From JAKANT01 sp035502095 (GTDB lineage: Bacteria > Pseudomonadota > Gammaproteobacteria > Burkholderiales > Burkholderiaceae_F): a stretch of 64,000 nucleotides of DNA. The stretch spans positions 6,435 to 70,434 of the forward strand of contig DATJUX010000021.1 of NCBI GenBank assembly GCA_035502095.1, given 5' to 3'. Positions 36,119 to 44,723 of this stretch are shown one piece after another. Under the pieces are notes generated by a model. The model was given only the letters and a program-made list of their open reading frames with translations. It was not told the DNA's origin and searched no databases. The position numbers and the translations under genes were made by a program. Positions within the stretch are counted from its first letter, which is position 1. Every line of letters starts with the position of its first letter.

Positions 36119-36313
36119 ATGAGTACCACTGAACTTCCGGTCGTGGAGCTGGCGGCGAAGGACCTGCCGGCCTTCTGTCCGAACCCCAGCATGCCGGTTT
36201 GGAATCACCACCCGCGCGTGTTCCTCGATGTGAGCACGACCGGCGAAGCGATGTGTCCGTATTGCGGCACCCGGTACCGGCTGCGGCCCGGCGAGCAAGT
36301 TACCGGACACTGA
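36119..36313 (+). CDS. Small zinc-finger protein (zf-CHCC, NDUFS6-like)
   Basis: 64-residue protein with a CHCC zinc site: C20, H30/H31, C46 and C49 (PAFCPNPSMPVWNHHPRVFL, then EAMCPYCGTRYRLRPGE). It is the bacterial relative of the mitochondrial complex I subunit NDUFS6. In Betaproteobacteria it commonly follows ilvE, as here, with a 2-bp gap that implies co-translation. Its role in bacteria is not settled. Confidence 0.92.
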   Translation: MSTTELPVVELAAKDLPAFCPNPSMPVWNHHPRVFLDVSTTGEAMCPYCGTRYRLRPGEQVTGH

Positions 36314-36382
36314 GATTGCCCGGGCCAACGGACCGTCCGCGCGCACGAACGGTACGGCAGCCGTAACAAACAACCAGGTCTC

Positions 36383-36826
36383 ATGTCGCGACTGACCAAA
36401 TCCGTCCTGTTCGTTTCGGCTGCCGAGTGCGAGCAGGCGTTCTACGAAGCGCTCGAAGGTGCGGATGCCGACGCGGTCAACGAGCTCTGGCTCGACGATG
36501 ACGACGTGTGCTGCGTCCACCCCAACGGCCCCCGCCTGCTCGGCTACGCCGCGGTCGCGGCTTCATGGCGGGCGCTGCTCTCGCATGGTCCGGTGCAGGT
36601 GCGCGCATCCGCGCGCAAGACACTCGAGACGCCGGCGGTGAGCGTGCACAACGTGATCGAGGAACTGGTCGTGTCCGAGGGCAACACGCAGCAGGTGGTG
36701 CACGTGATCGCCACCAACGTCTACGTCAAGACGCCCACCGGCTGGAAGATGGTCCTGCATCACGCATCGGGCGTGCCATCGGGTCAGGCGCGCGAGGTCG
36801 AGACGCCGGTCGGACCTCTGCATTGA
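36383..36826 (+). CDS. NTF2-like/SnoaL-fold protein
   Basis: 147-residue single-domain protein of the nuclear-transport-factor-2-like superfamily (DUF4440/SnoaL-like): ECEQAFYEALEGADADAVNELW, then CCVHPNGPRLLGYAAVAASWRALL and TPTGWKMVLHHASG. The conserved WxLDDDDVCCVHP segment is usual for the family. It may bind a small ligand, but no catalytic residues can be assigned. It overlaps the next hydrolase gene by 4 bp if the TTG start of that gene is right. Confidence 0.82.
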   Translation: MSRLTKSVLFVSAAECEQAFYEALEGADADAVNELWLDDDDVCCVHPNGPRLLGYAAVAASWRALLSHGPVQVRASARKTLETPAVSVHNVIEELVVSEGNTQQVVHVIATNVYVKTPTGWKMVLHHASGVPSGQAREVETPVGPLH

Positions 36827-37860
36827 GCATCGGTCGGGTTCGAGCGTTGGGAGCCGCTGATTCAGGTCTGCAGGAGCTGGCACAGCAGCTCGACGGAGGC
36901 GCGTACCGGGCGCCGCTCTGGTTGCCGGGCGCGCACCTGCAGACGATCGTTTCCGCGCTGGTCGTTCCGCGACCCCGCGTCGCATACCGCCGTGAGCGCT
37001 GGGACACGCCCGACGGCGATTTCATCGATGTCGACTTCGCACAACCCGAGCCGGCGCCGGAGGAGGGCGCCGCGCCGATCGTGGTGCTGTTCCACGGCCT
37101 CGAAGGCAATTCGGGCTCGCACTACGCACGCGCACTGATGCACGCGGCGGCGGATCGCCGCTGGCGTGCCCTCGTGGTCCACTATCGCGGATGCTCGGGC
37201 GAGGAGAACCGCCTGCCGCGCGCGTATCACTCCGGCGACTCGGACGAGGGCGACTGGATCCTGCGCCGCGTACACGCGCGCTGGCCCGCCGCGCCGCTGC
37301 ATGCGGTGGGTGTCTCGCTCGGCGGCAACATGCTTGCAAAATGGCTCGGCGAGCGACAGGAGGACGCAGCTTTCGTGCGGGCGGCGGTCTCGATCTGTGC
37401 GCCGCTCGATCTTGCGGCCGGCGGCGCCGCGCTCGGCCGCGGATTCAACCTCGTGTACACGCGGATGTTTCTCGCCACGCTGAAGCAGAAAGCGCTTGCA
37501 AAGGCCAGGCGGTTTCCGGGCATCGCGCGCCCCGAGGCGATCGCGGGCGCCCGCAACCTGTACGACTTCGACAACGAATTCACCGCGCCGGTACACGGCT
37601 TTCGCGACGCCGACGACTACTGGGCGCGCGCGTCGGGCAAGCCATGGCTGCGCACGGTCAGAGTGCCGCACCTCGTGCTGAACGCGGTCAACGATCCGTT
37701 CGTTCCCGCGCCGAGCCTGCCGGGGCAATCCGAGGTCTCCAAGTTCGTTCGCCTCGAGCAGCCGCGCCAGGGCGGCCACGTCGGCTTTGCGCGCGGGCGA
37801 CCTCCGGGCGATCTTGGCTTCCTGCCGGAGCGCGTGTTCGTCTTTTTCGCCGGGCGGTAG
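36823..37860 (+). CDS. YheT-type alpha/beta hydrolase
   Basis: About 345-residue alpha/beta-fold hydrolase of the YheT/ABHD1-3 family: LPGAHLQTIVSALVVPRP, VVLFHGLEGNSGSHYARALM, and the nucleophile elbow HAVGVSLGGNMLAKWLGE (Ser in GVSLGG). The charge-relay residues are probably Asp in NAVNDPFVP and His in GGHVGFARG. No ATG precedes the domain at a sensible distance, so I propose the TTG at 36823, which overlaps the upstream stop as TTGA. A TTG at 36847 is an alternative. The substrate is unknown. Confidence 0.87.
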   Translation: MSIGRVRALGAADSGLQELAQQLDGGAYRAPLWLPGAHLQTIVSALVVPRPRVAYRRERWDTPDGDFIDVDFAQPEPAPEEGAAPIVVLFHGLEGNSGSHYARALMHAAADRRWRALVVHYRGCSGEENRLPRAYHSGDSDEGDWILRRVHARWPAAPLHAVGVSLGGNMLAKWLGERQEDAAFVRAAVSICAPLDLAAGGAALGRGFNLVYTRMFLATLKQKALAKARRFPGIARPEAIAGARNLYDFDNEFTAPVHGFRDADDYWARASGKPWLRTVRVPHLVLNAVNDPFVPAPSLPGQSEVSKFVRLEQPRQGGHVGFARGRPPGDLGFLPERVFVFFAGR

Positions 37861-37865
37861 GCGCC

Positions 37866-38438
37866 GTGGACGACGCGGTGCGCGCGGCAATCGCGAAATG
37901 GCCGAACGTGCCCGCCGTCTTCGGATGGCTCGCGCTGACGGCACGCGGCGAATGGCGCATCCGCGGCGAACGGATCGAGAACCGCGCGGTGCGCGAGTTC
38001 ATCGACCGCAACTACGCGGCTGACAACCAGGGACGCTGGTTCTTCCAGAACGGGCCGCAGCGCGTATTCGTCGATCTCGAAGCCGCGCCCTGGATCTACC
38101 GCCTTACGCCCGGCGAAGGACTGACCACGCATACCGGTGCACGCCCGCGTACGCTCGTCGCCGCTGCGCTGGTCGACGATGGGCGATTCCTGCTCGCGAC
38201 GGATCTTGGTGCGGGGCTGGTTGACGATCGGGACGGGGCGCTGTTCCTGCGCGCCGTGACGGACTTCGCCGGCCTGCCACTTTCCGAACGCGGTCTCGAG
38301 CGCTGGTTCGAAGGCAGGGACGAGGCCTTCGTCGACGCGGCGGCGCTCGGGTTCGATTCGCCCGCCCGTCGCATCGAGCGCCTGCGCGCTCTCGACCTGC
38401 CCGCGCGGTTCGGCTTCGTGCGCGCACCGCGCGCGTGA
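37866..38438 (+). CDS. Conserved betaproteobacterial protein of unknown function (DUF2944/DUF2946-like)
   Basis: 190-residue cytoplasmic protein starting at the GTG at 37866, 5 bp after the YheT gene. It has the highly conserved blocks AKWPNVPAVFGWLALTARGE, REFIDRNYAADNQGRWFFQ and NGPQRVFVDLEAAPWIYRL. I recognise it as a common partner of yheT in Burkholderiales; the DUF number is from memory and may be off. No enzymatic motif is visible. Confidence 0.8.
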   Translation: MDDAVRAAIAKWPNVPAVFGWLALTARGEWRIRGERIENRAVREFIDRNYAADNQGRWFFQNGPQRVFVDLEAAPWIYRLTPGEGLTTHTGARPRTLVAAALVDDGRFLLATDLGAGLVDDRDGALFLRAVTDFAGLPLSERGLERWFEGRDEAFVDAAALGFDSPARRIERLRALDLPARFGFVRAPRA

Positions 38439-38557
38439 TCCGGCTCGACCGGCCGCACCGCGCGCCTCCACGCCGGGCGATCCGCGCCGCCCGCTGGTGG
38501 CGTGGCGTGCCTGCGATTGACGCCGCAACCCGGCTCAAGTAAGTTTGCCGGCCTGAT

Positions 38558-38575
38558 ATGAAGTAATTACTTCAT
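38558..38575. promoter_or_regulatory. Perfect 18-bp palindrome, candidate TetR operator
   Basis: ATGAAGTAATTACTTCAT is identical to its reverse complement and is strikingly AT-rich in a GC-rich region. It lies 31 bp before the first gene of the catabolic island and may overlap its core promoter (a TTGCCG is just upstream). The last gene of the island encodes a TetR-family regulator, the natural candidate to bind it. Confidence 0.65.
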
Positions 38576-38606
38576 TGTCGATGCGCTCGCAGCAGGGCAG
38601 GTTCGC

Positions 38607-39473
38607 GTGATCGCGCCGGGCGGGTACCAGCAACCCGCGCGGCTGGAGGCGGCGCTCGCCGCACTGGCGCGCGGCCCGCAAACCGTGGTCGCCGGCGGCA
38701 CTGACGTCTATCCGGCCTGCGTCGGCGCGGAGCCGCCGGCCGTGTTGCTGGACATTTCGCGGCTCCCCGAAATGCGCGGCATCGAGCGCACGGCCGATGC
38801 GCTGCGCATCGGTGCCACCACCACGTGGAGCGACCTGGTGCGCCATCCCTTGCCTGCCCATGCGCGCGCGCTGGTCCAGGCGGCGCGCCACGTGGGCGGC
38901 GTCCAGATCCAGAACCGGGCCACGATCGGCGGCAATCTCTGCAACGCATCCCCGGCAGCGGACGGCGTTCCTCCTTTGCTTGCGCTCGACGCTGCGGTCG
39001 AACTTGCGAGCCAGCGCGGCCGGCGCGTAATCCCGCTCGACCGCTTCGTGCTCGGCAAGCGACGGACCGGGCTCGGCGCGGACGAGTTGCTGACGTCGGT
39101 CCTCGTTCCGGCGCGCTCGCCGAACGCGGTATCGACCTTTCTGAAGCTCGGCCACCGGCGGTACCTGGTCATCTCGATCGTCATGGTGGCCGTCGTGCTC
39201 GACTTCGATGCGCAGCAACGCGTCACCTATTGCGGCATCGGCATCGGCGCATGTTCCGAGGCCGCGCGCCGCCTGCCGCTCGTCGAGCGCGGCTTGCTGG
39301 GTGTCCTGCGCAAAGAGGTGCGCGCGCGTGCCGGGCAGTTGCTCGAGCCCGCCGCGTTCGCTCCGCTCGCGCCCATCGACGATGTGCGCGCAACGCGCGC
39401 CTACCGGCTCGATGCCGTGCGCTGCCTGGTCGAACGTGCGCTCGGCGAACTTGCCGAAGAGGCCGGTGCGTGA
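38607..39473 (+). CDS. Molybdenum hydroxylase, FAD-binding subunit
   Basis: 288-residue medium subunit of a xanthine-dehydrogenase-family hydroxylase. The FAD-binding motifs are TVVAGGTDVYPA and QNRATIGGNLCNASPAADG, with LRIGATTTWSDL between them and a CO-dehydrogenase flavoprotein C-terminal domain after LGHRRYLVISIVMVAV. It passes electrons from the Fe-S clusters of its partner to the final acceptor. The GTG start at 38607 is supported by its position after the palindrome. Its stop overlaps the next gene (GTGA). From context it is part of a nicotinate-type hydroxylase. Confidence 0.9.
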   Translation: MIAPGGYQQPARLEAALAALARGPQTVVAGGTDVYPACVGAEPPAVLLDISRLPEMRGIERTADALRIGATTTWSDLVRHPLPAHARALVQAARHVGGVQIQNRATIGGNLCNASPAADGVPPLLALDAAVELASQRGRRVIPLDRFVLGKRRTGLGADELLTSVLVPARSPNAVSTFLKLGHRRYLVISIVMVAVVLDFDAQQRVTYCGIGIGACSEAARRLPLVERGLLGVLRKEVRARAGQLLEPAAFAPLAPIDDVRATRAYRLDAVRCLVERALGELAEEAGA

Positions 39474-42316
39474 ACAAGCCGACCGAACCGCTGGTCGCAA
39501 CGATCGACTTCCAGGTCAACGGCCGCCCCTGCGCGCTTGCCGTTTCGCCCGCGAAGCGTCTGTCCGAGGTCTTGCGCGACGACCTCGGACTGACCGGGAC
39601 CAAGGTCGGCTGCTCCGCCGGCGACTGCGGCGCCTGCACCGTGCTGCTCGAGGACGAGCAGGTGTGTGCGTGCCTCGTCCCGGTCGGGCAGGTCGCCGGG
39701 TGCCGCGTCGTCACCGTCGAAGCCGATGCCGCAACCGATCCGGTTCTCGCCCGCCTGCAGCGCGCTTTCATCGATCATGGTGCCGCCCAGTGCGGCATCT
39801 GCACGCCGGGCATGCTGATGGCTGCGGCCGACACCCTGCGAAGGGTCGAACGCCCGAACGAAGCGCAGGTGCTCGACGGGATCGGCGGGGTCCTGTGCCG
39901 TTGCACCGGCTATCGCAAGATCGTCGAGGCCGTTCTGGCCGCGGCGGGCGCGGTCCCGCAGCGAGAGGACGCAGGCATCGCGATCGCATCGACCGGTGCG
40001 GGCGCTGCCGTCGGCGCCCGGGTTCATCGCCTCGATGCGCTCGCCAAGGTCACCGGCGGCGAACGTTATGGCGCCGACATCGCTCCCGCCGAAACGCTGT
40101 GGTTGCGCGTCGTGCGCTCGCCGCACAGCGCCGCGCGCTTCGAGTTCGGCGACCTGGCGGCATTCGTTGCCGCGCATCCCGGCATCGCCGGTTATCTGAC
40201 GGCGGCGGATATCCCGTTCAACCGATTCGCGATCTTTCCGGACCTGCGCGATCAACCCGCGCTTGCCGAGGGACGCACGCGCTTTAGAGGCGAGGCGGTG
40301 CTGGTGCTCGCCGGCACCAGGGAAGCCGTGGCCGCACTCGACGAAAGCGAGGTCCCGATCACGTGGCACCCCGCGCCGGCCGTGCTCGAGAGCGCGCGCG
40401 CGCTCGAGCCGGGTGTGCCGGTCGTCCAGGAACGCTGGCCCGACAACGTGCTGTGCCGTGGCCGGCTGGTGCGCGGCGACGTCGACGGCACGCTCGCCGC
40501 GGCCTCGATCAGGCTCGAATCGAGGCTGACCACCAGCTACGTCGAACACGCGTACATCGAACCCGAGGCAGGCTACGCCTCCTGGTCCGAAGACAACGGC
40601 CGGGAGCGCGTCACCCTCTTCGCGTGCACGCAGACGCCGTACATGGATCGCGACGAGATCGCCTCGATGTTCCAGCTCGCGCCGACCCAGGTGCGCATCG
40701 TTCCCTCGGCGGTGGGCGGCGGTTTCGGCGGCAAGCTGGACATCTCGATCCAGCCGCTCCTCGCGGCCGCCTCGCGCAAGTTCGGTCGCCCCGCCAGCAT
40801 CGTGTACACGCGGCCGGAATCCATGCTCTCGACGACCAAGCGCCACCCGGCCGCGATGCGCGCGACGCTGGCGGCGAACGACGCCGGCGAACTGCTGGCC
40901 TACGATTTTCAAGGCGACTTCAATACCGGCGCGTATTCGTCGTGGGGTCCGACGGTCGCCAACCGGGTGCCGATCCATGCGTCCGGCCCGTATCGATTCG
41001 CCAGCGTGCGGGCACTGACGCGCGCCGTGCTGACCCACAACGCGATCGGCGGTGCCTTCCGCGGTTTCGGCGTGCCGCAGTCGACCCTGATCAACGAAAC
41101 GCTGATCGACCAGCTCGCCGAGCAACTCGGCGAGGATCCGCTGGAGTTCCGCCTGCGCAATGCGTTGCGCGCCGGCGACGCGACGCCCACCGGCCAGGTG
41201 TTGACCGCCAGTGTCGGCTTGCGGGCGTGCCTGCTGGCGCTGCGCCCGGGGTGGGTCGAGGCGCGGGCACGGCACGATGCGTTCAATCGCACGCGCGTTC
41301 GTCCGCGGGTCGGCAACGCCGACTCGACGGACCCCCACCAGCGCTACGCGCAACGCAAGCGGCGCGGCGCGGGCTTGGCATGCATGTGGTATGGCATCGG
41401 CAACACCGTGATCGCCAATCCCTCGGCCATGCGGGTCGGCCTGCGGCGCGACGGGCGCTTCATGCTCTACAACGGCGCGGTCGACATCGGCCAGGGCACG
41501 TACACGATCATGCCGCAGATCTGCGCCGACGCACTCGGCGTGCCGCTCGCGCTGCTCGACCAGGTGCTGGCCGATACCGACCAGACGCTCGACGCCGGCA
41601 AGAGCTCGGCGTCGCGCCAGACCTTCGTTTCGGGAAACGCCGCGCGTCTTGCGGGACTCGACCTGCGGCGCAAGTTGCTGGCGCTCGCCGGCGCGGGCGA
41701 CGATGCCACGCTGAGTCTTCACCCGGGCCTGCTGGTCGCGCGTGATGCGCGCGGCGAGCATCGCGTCGACCTCGGGGCGCTCGCCGTCGACGGGCGCGGT
41801 GACGTGGCGGCCGGTGAAGGCCGCTTCGATCCGCCCACCGTCCCGCTCGATGCCGACGGGCAGGGCGTGCCGTATGCGACCTTCGGCTTCGGCGCGCAGT
41901 TCGCCGAGGTCGAAGTCGACCTCGATCTCGGCACGGTGCGCATGCTGGCGGTGCACGCGGCGCACGACGTCGGCCGCGCGATCAATCCGACCCAGGTCGA
42001 GGGCCAGATCCACGGCGGCATCGCACAGGGCATCGGCATGGCCTTGATGGAGGAGTACCACGCAGGCCGCACCGACAACCTGCACGACTACCTGATCCCG
42101 ACTGCGGGCGACGTGCCGCCGATCAGCGTGCACCTGATCGAGGATGCCGAACCGCTCGGGCCGTACGGCGCCAAGGGCGTCGGGGAACCGGCCCTGATCG
42201 CCACGGCGCCCGCGATCTTCAACGCCATCTACCACGCTTGTGGCGTGCGGCCGACCCACGCGCCGGCGACGCCCGACCGCCTGCGCGCGCTGCTGCGGGC
42301 GAAGGAACGACGATGA
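39470..42316 (+). CDS. Molybdenum hydroxylase, fused [2Fe-2S] and molybdopterin subunit
   Basis: 948-residue fusion of the small and large subunits of a xanthine-dehydrogenase-family enzyme. Residues 1-80 are a plant-type ferredoxin domain (C48, C53, C56, C68); residues 100-150 hold the second [2Fe-2S] site (C108, C111, C143, C145). From about 180 onward is the Mo-pterin part with VPSAVGGGFGGKLDISIQP, NAIGGAFRGFGVPQ and the active-site Glu in GAKGVGEPALIATAP. Such enzymes hydroxylate N-heterocycles or aldehydes with water. The downstream 6-hydroxynicotinate-reductase-like and enamidase genes make nicotinate 6-hydroxylation the likeliest reaction; substrate choice cannot be read from the sequence. 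It overlaps both neighbours by 4 bp. Confidence 0.88.
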   Translation: MNKPTEPLVATIDFQVNGRPCALAVSPAKRLSEVLRDDLGLTGTKVGCSAGDCGACTVLLEDEQVCACLVPVGQVAGCRVVTVEADAATDPVLARLQRAFIDHGAAQCGICTPGMLMAAADTLRRVERPNEAQVLDGIGGVLCRCTGYRKIVEAVLAAAGAVPQREDAGIAIASTGAGAAVGARVHRLDALAKVTGGERYGADIAPAETLWLRVVRSPHSAARFEFGDLAAFVAAHPGIAGYLTAADIPFNRFAIFPDLRDQPALAEGRTRFRGEAVLVLAGTREAVAALDESEVPITWHPAPAVLESARALEPGVPVVQERWPDNVLCRGRLVRGDVDGTLAAASIRLESRLTTSYVEHAYIEPEAGYASWSEDNGRERVTLFACTQTPYMDRDEIASMFQLAPTQVRIVPSAVGGGFGGKLDISIQPLLAAASRKFGRPASIVYTRPESMLSTTKRHPAAMRATLAANDAGELLAYDFQGDFNTGAYSSWGPTVANRVPIHASGPYRFASVRALTRAVLTHNAIGGAFRGFGVPQSTLINETLIDQLAEQLGEDPLEFRLRNALRAGDATPTGQVLTASVGLRACLLALRPGWVEARARHDAFNRTRVRPRVGNADSTDPHQRYAQRKRRGAGLACMWYGIGNTVIANPSAMRVGLRRDGRFMLYNGAVDIGQGTYTIMPQICADALGVPLALLDQVLADTDQTLDAGKSSASRQTFVSGNAARLAGLDLRRKLLALAGAGDDATLSLHPGLLVARDARGEHRVDLGALAVDGRGDVAAGEGRFDPPTVPLDADGQGVPYATFGFGAQFAEVEVDLDLGTVRMLAVHAAHDVGRAINPTQVEGQIHGGIAQGIGMALMEEYHAGRTDNLHDYLIPTAGDVPPISVHLIEDAEPLGPYGAKGVGEPALIATAPAIFNAIYHACGVRPTHAPATPDRLRALLRAKERR

Positions 42317-43863
42317 GCGAACGTGTCGGCGCCAACGCGCTCGGCGAGCAGTTCGACCTCGCGTTGACCGAGGCCGGCACGACGGCTCCGGTCGTGGTTG
42401 CGGCCAAGGCGCCCGAGAAGATGGCCGCCAACAAGGTGCTGTGCGATGCCTGCCCGGTGCTGTGCCAGATCAGCGAGGGCCGCCTCGGCGCCTGCGACCG
42501 CTGGGGCAACGTCGGCGGCACGCTGACGCGGATGGATCCGATCCTGCTGATGCGTCGCCCGGGCGCCGACATCGTCGCCTCGGGGCACGGCGCCTGGGAA
42601 CGACAACTGCTGAATCCCGCCCCGGTCTTCGTCTCGGGTGTCGGCAGCGGCACCACCTATCCGGACTACAAGCCCGCGCCGTTCATCGTCGCGAGCCGGC
42701 AGGAGAACGTCGACATGGTGACGGTCGTCACCGAGGGCATCTTCTCCTACTGCAGCTTCAAGGTGAAGATCGATACCGATCGCTACCTCGGTCCCGAGCA
42801 GGCCACCGTGCGCCACGCGGGCGAGGCAGTCGGCCACGTCACCACCATCGAATACGGATCGCAGTTTCTCTCCCTGGGTGGCGTGCACCACCTGACCGGC
42901 GGCTCCAAGCGCGAGGGCCGCGTCACCTGCGACCTGATGCTGGCGCTCGGCAATCGCGCACCGGTCGACCTGGAAATCGAAGGCGGGGCACGCCTCACCG
43001 TCGAACCCGGCAAGGCGCCGATCGTCAACGGCGTCGAAGAGGCGCGCATGCGCGTGGGCTGCGGGTCGGCGACGATCGGCATCTTCGCCCGGCAGTGGTT
43101 CGGCCAGGTCGACGAGGTGGTGGTGGTCGACGATCACATCACCGGCGTGCTGAGCGAACACCAGGCGGGCAAGTGCCTCGACATGCGGCCCACGGGCCTG
43201 CGCTTGCGCGGGCGCAAGTCCACACCCGGGCGTTATTTTCAAGTCGCCAACCCCGGCACCGGTTGGGGCGGGACCGACATCAGTGATCCGTTGACGATCA
43301 TCGAAAGCTGGGACGCGCGTGTCGCGTGGCCCGGACTGCGCCTGCTGATGGTTTCCACGACCGGCGAGCACGCGCAGTACTACGAACTCGACGACCAACT
43401 GGTGCCGCAGATCGCGCCGATGCCGGCGCCGGTGCGGCAGGTGGTCGAGCGGATCGGCGATAACTGCGAACCCGCGCTGGCGACCGTGCTGTTTCTCGCC
43501 GGTGCCGGCGGCAGCCTGCGCGCGGGGGTGACCGAGAATCCGGTCCTGCTGACGCGCTCGATCAAGGACCTGCTCACCCGCGTGACGCTGGGCGGCGCGC
43601 CGGCGTACGTCTGGCCGGGCGGCGGCATCACGGTGATGGCCGACGTCGCCCGGATGCCGGCGAATTCGTTCGGGATGGTGCCGACGCCGGCGATCGTGGC
43701 GCCGATCGAATTCACGATGCGGCGCGACGTCTACGCCGCGCTGGGAGGCCACGTCGACCGGGTGCGCACCCTCGACGACGTGCTGGCGCGCGAGCGTCAT
43801 CGCCTGGTCGACTGGAGCGACGGCAATCCGTGGCCGCTGGCGGCGATCGAGGGTGCGCGGTGA
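42313..43863 (+). CDS. 6-Hydroxynicotinate reductase-like Fe-S protein
   Basis: 516-residue homologue of the 6-hydroxynicotinate reductase (Hnr) of Eubacterium barkeri nicotinate fermentation, which reduces 6-hydroxynicotinate to 1,4,5,6-tetrahydro-6-oxonicotinate. An N-terminal Cys set (C44, C47, C51, C61 in LCDACPVLCQISEGRLGACD) can hold a [4Fe-4S] cluster. The remainder is Gly-rich without a classical Rossmann motif. A VGSGTTYPD segment (around residues 110-118) loosely recalls a flavinylation site, but that is speculative. The assignment rests on recognised family resemblance and on the linked enamidase and Mo-hydroxylase genes. It is coupled to the UPF0280 gene by a GTGA overlap. Confidence 0.78.
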   Translation: MSERVGANALGEQFDLALTEAGTTAPVVVAAKAPEKMAANKVLCDACPVLCQISEGRLGACDRWGNVGGTLTRMDPILLMRRPGADIVASGHGAWERQLLNPAPVFVSGVGSGTTYPDYKPAPFIVASRQENVDMVTVVTEGIFSYCSFKVKIDTDRYLGPEQATVRHAGEAVGHVTTIEYGSQFLSLGGVHHLTGGSKREGRVTCDLMLALGNRAPVDLEIEGGARLTVEPGKAPIVNGVEEARMRVGCGSATIGIFARQWFGQVDEVVVVDDHITGVLSEHQAGKCLDMRPTGLRLRGRKSTPGRYFQVANPGTGWGGTDISDPLTIIESWDARVAWPGLRLLMVSTTGEHAQYYELDDQLVPQIAPMPAPVRQVVERIGDNCEPALATVLFLAGAGGSLRAGVTENPVLLTRSIKDLLTRVTLGGAPAYVWPGGGITVMADVARMPANSFGMVPTPAIVAPIEFTMRRDVYAALGGHVDRVRTLDDVLARERHRLVDWSDGNPWPLAAIEGAR

Positions 43864-44723
43864 CGGGGCAGGGTCCGGTGCGGGCACGCTGGGCGGACGG
43901 GCGCTGGCATTTCCAGCACGGGCCGATCGACCTCGTCATCGGCGTCGATGGCCCGCAGCAGGTCGTGGCAGCGGCGATCGAGGCGTGCTGGCAGGCGTTC
44001 ACCGGCGTCCTGCAGCGGCTGGTGGTCGAACTGCCCGCATTGCGCTCCGCGTGGACGCCGGAACTGGCGCTGCATGGACCCGTGTCCGCGCGCATGGGCC
44101 GCGCCTGCGCGCCTTACGTGCACCACTTCGGACTTTTCATCACGCCGATGGCGGCCGTCGCGGGCGCCGTCGCCGATCATTTGATCGTCACGCTGCGCGG
44201 GCACGGCATCGAGCGCGCGTACATCAACAACGGCGGCGACATCGCGCTCCATCTGACCGCCGGGACTTCGTTCGATGTCGGCGTGGTCGCCGACGCTCAC
44301 GCGGCCGACCTCGACGGGGCGTTGCACATCGATGCGACACGGCCGGTGCGCGGTGTGGCGACCTCCGGCTGGCGCGGACGCAGCTTCTCGCTGGGCATTG
44401 CCGACAGCGTCACCGTGCTGGCCGTCGACGCGGCAGCGGCCGATGCCGCGGCGACGCTGATCGCGAACGCCGTCGACATCGCACATCGGGCGATCGAGCG
44501 CGCGCCGGCCGACAGCCTGCGCGACGACACCGATCTCGGCGCGCGCCTGGTCACGGTCGGCGTGCCGGCGCTTCCGGTCGCAGACGTGGAGCGCGCGCTG
44601 GACAACGGCCTCGCGTTCGCACGACGCTGCCACGACCACGGGTTGATCCACGCGGCACTGCTCACGCTGCAAGGACGCACGCGTATGCTCAACCCCCACA
44701 TCGCCGAGGTCGCGCTCACATGA
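43860..44723 (+). CDS. UPF0280-family (ApbE-fold) protein
   Basis: 287-residue protein of UPF0280, a branch of the ApbE/FMN-transferase-like superfamily: YINNGGDIALHLTAGTSFDVG (the ApbE-like Gly/Asp region) and GVATSGWRGRSFSLGIADSV. It starts at the GTG at 43860 overlapping the stop of the reductase gene and ends overlapping the first DUF1185 gene. ApbE proteins attach FMN covalently to Thr/Ser of partner proteins, and the coupled reductase is a natural partner. UPF0280 itself has no proven activity that I know of, so a flavin-transfer role is a hypothesis. Confidence 0.82.
   Translation: MTGQGPVRARWADGRWHFQHGPIDLVIGVDGPQQVVAAAIEACWQAFTGVLQRLVVELPALRSAWTPELALHGPVSARMGRACAPYVHHFGLFITPMAAVAGAVADHLIVTLRGHGIERAYINNGGDIALHLTAGTSFDVGVVADAHAADLDGALHIDATRPVRGVATSGWRGRSFSLGIADSVTVLAVDAAAADAAATLIANAVDIAHRAIERAPADSLRDDTDLGARLVTVGVPALPVADVERALDNGLAFARRCHDHGLIHAALLTLQGRTRMLNPHIAEVALT

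Noticed and set aside
36823..36849. An ATG start for the YheT-type hydrolase further upstream inside the NTF2-like gene
   Set aside because: The frame is open far upstream, but translation there is the shadow of the NTF2-like gene. The TTG at 36823 with a 4-bp overlap fits the family length better.
38607..42316. Purine catabolism (xanthine dehydrogenase) reading of the Mo-hydroxylase genes
   Set aside because: No uricase, allantoinase, xdhC or guanine deaminase gene is adjacent, while 6-hydroxynicotinate-reductase-like and enamidase genes follow directly.
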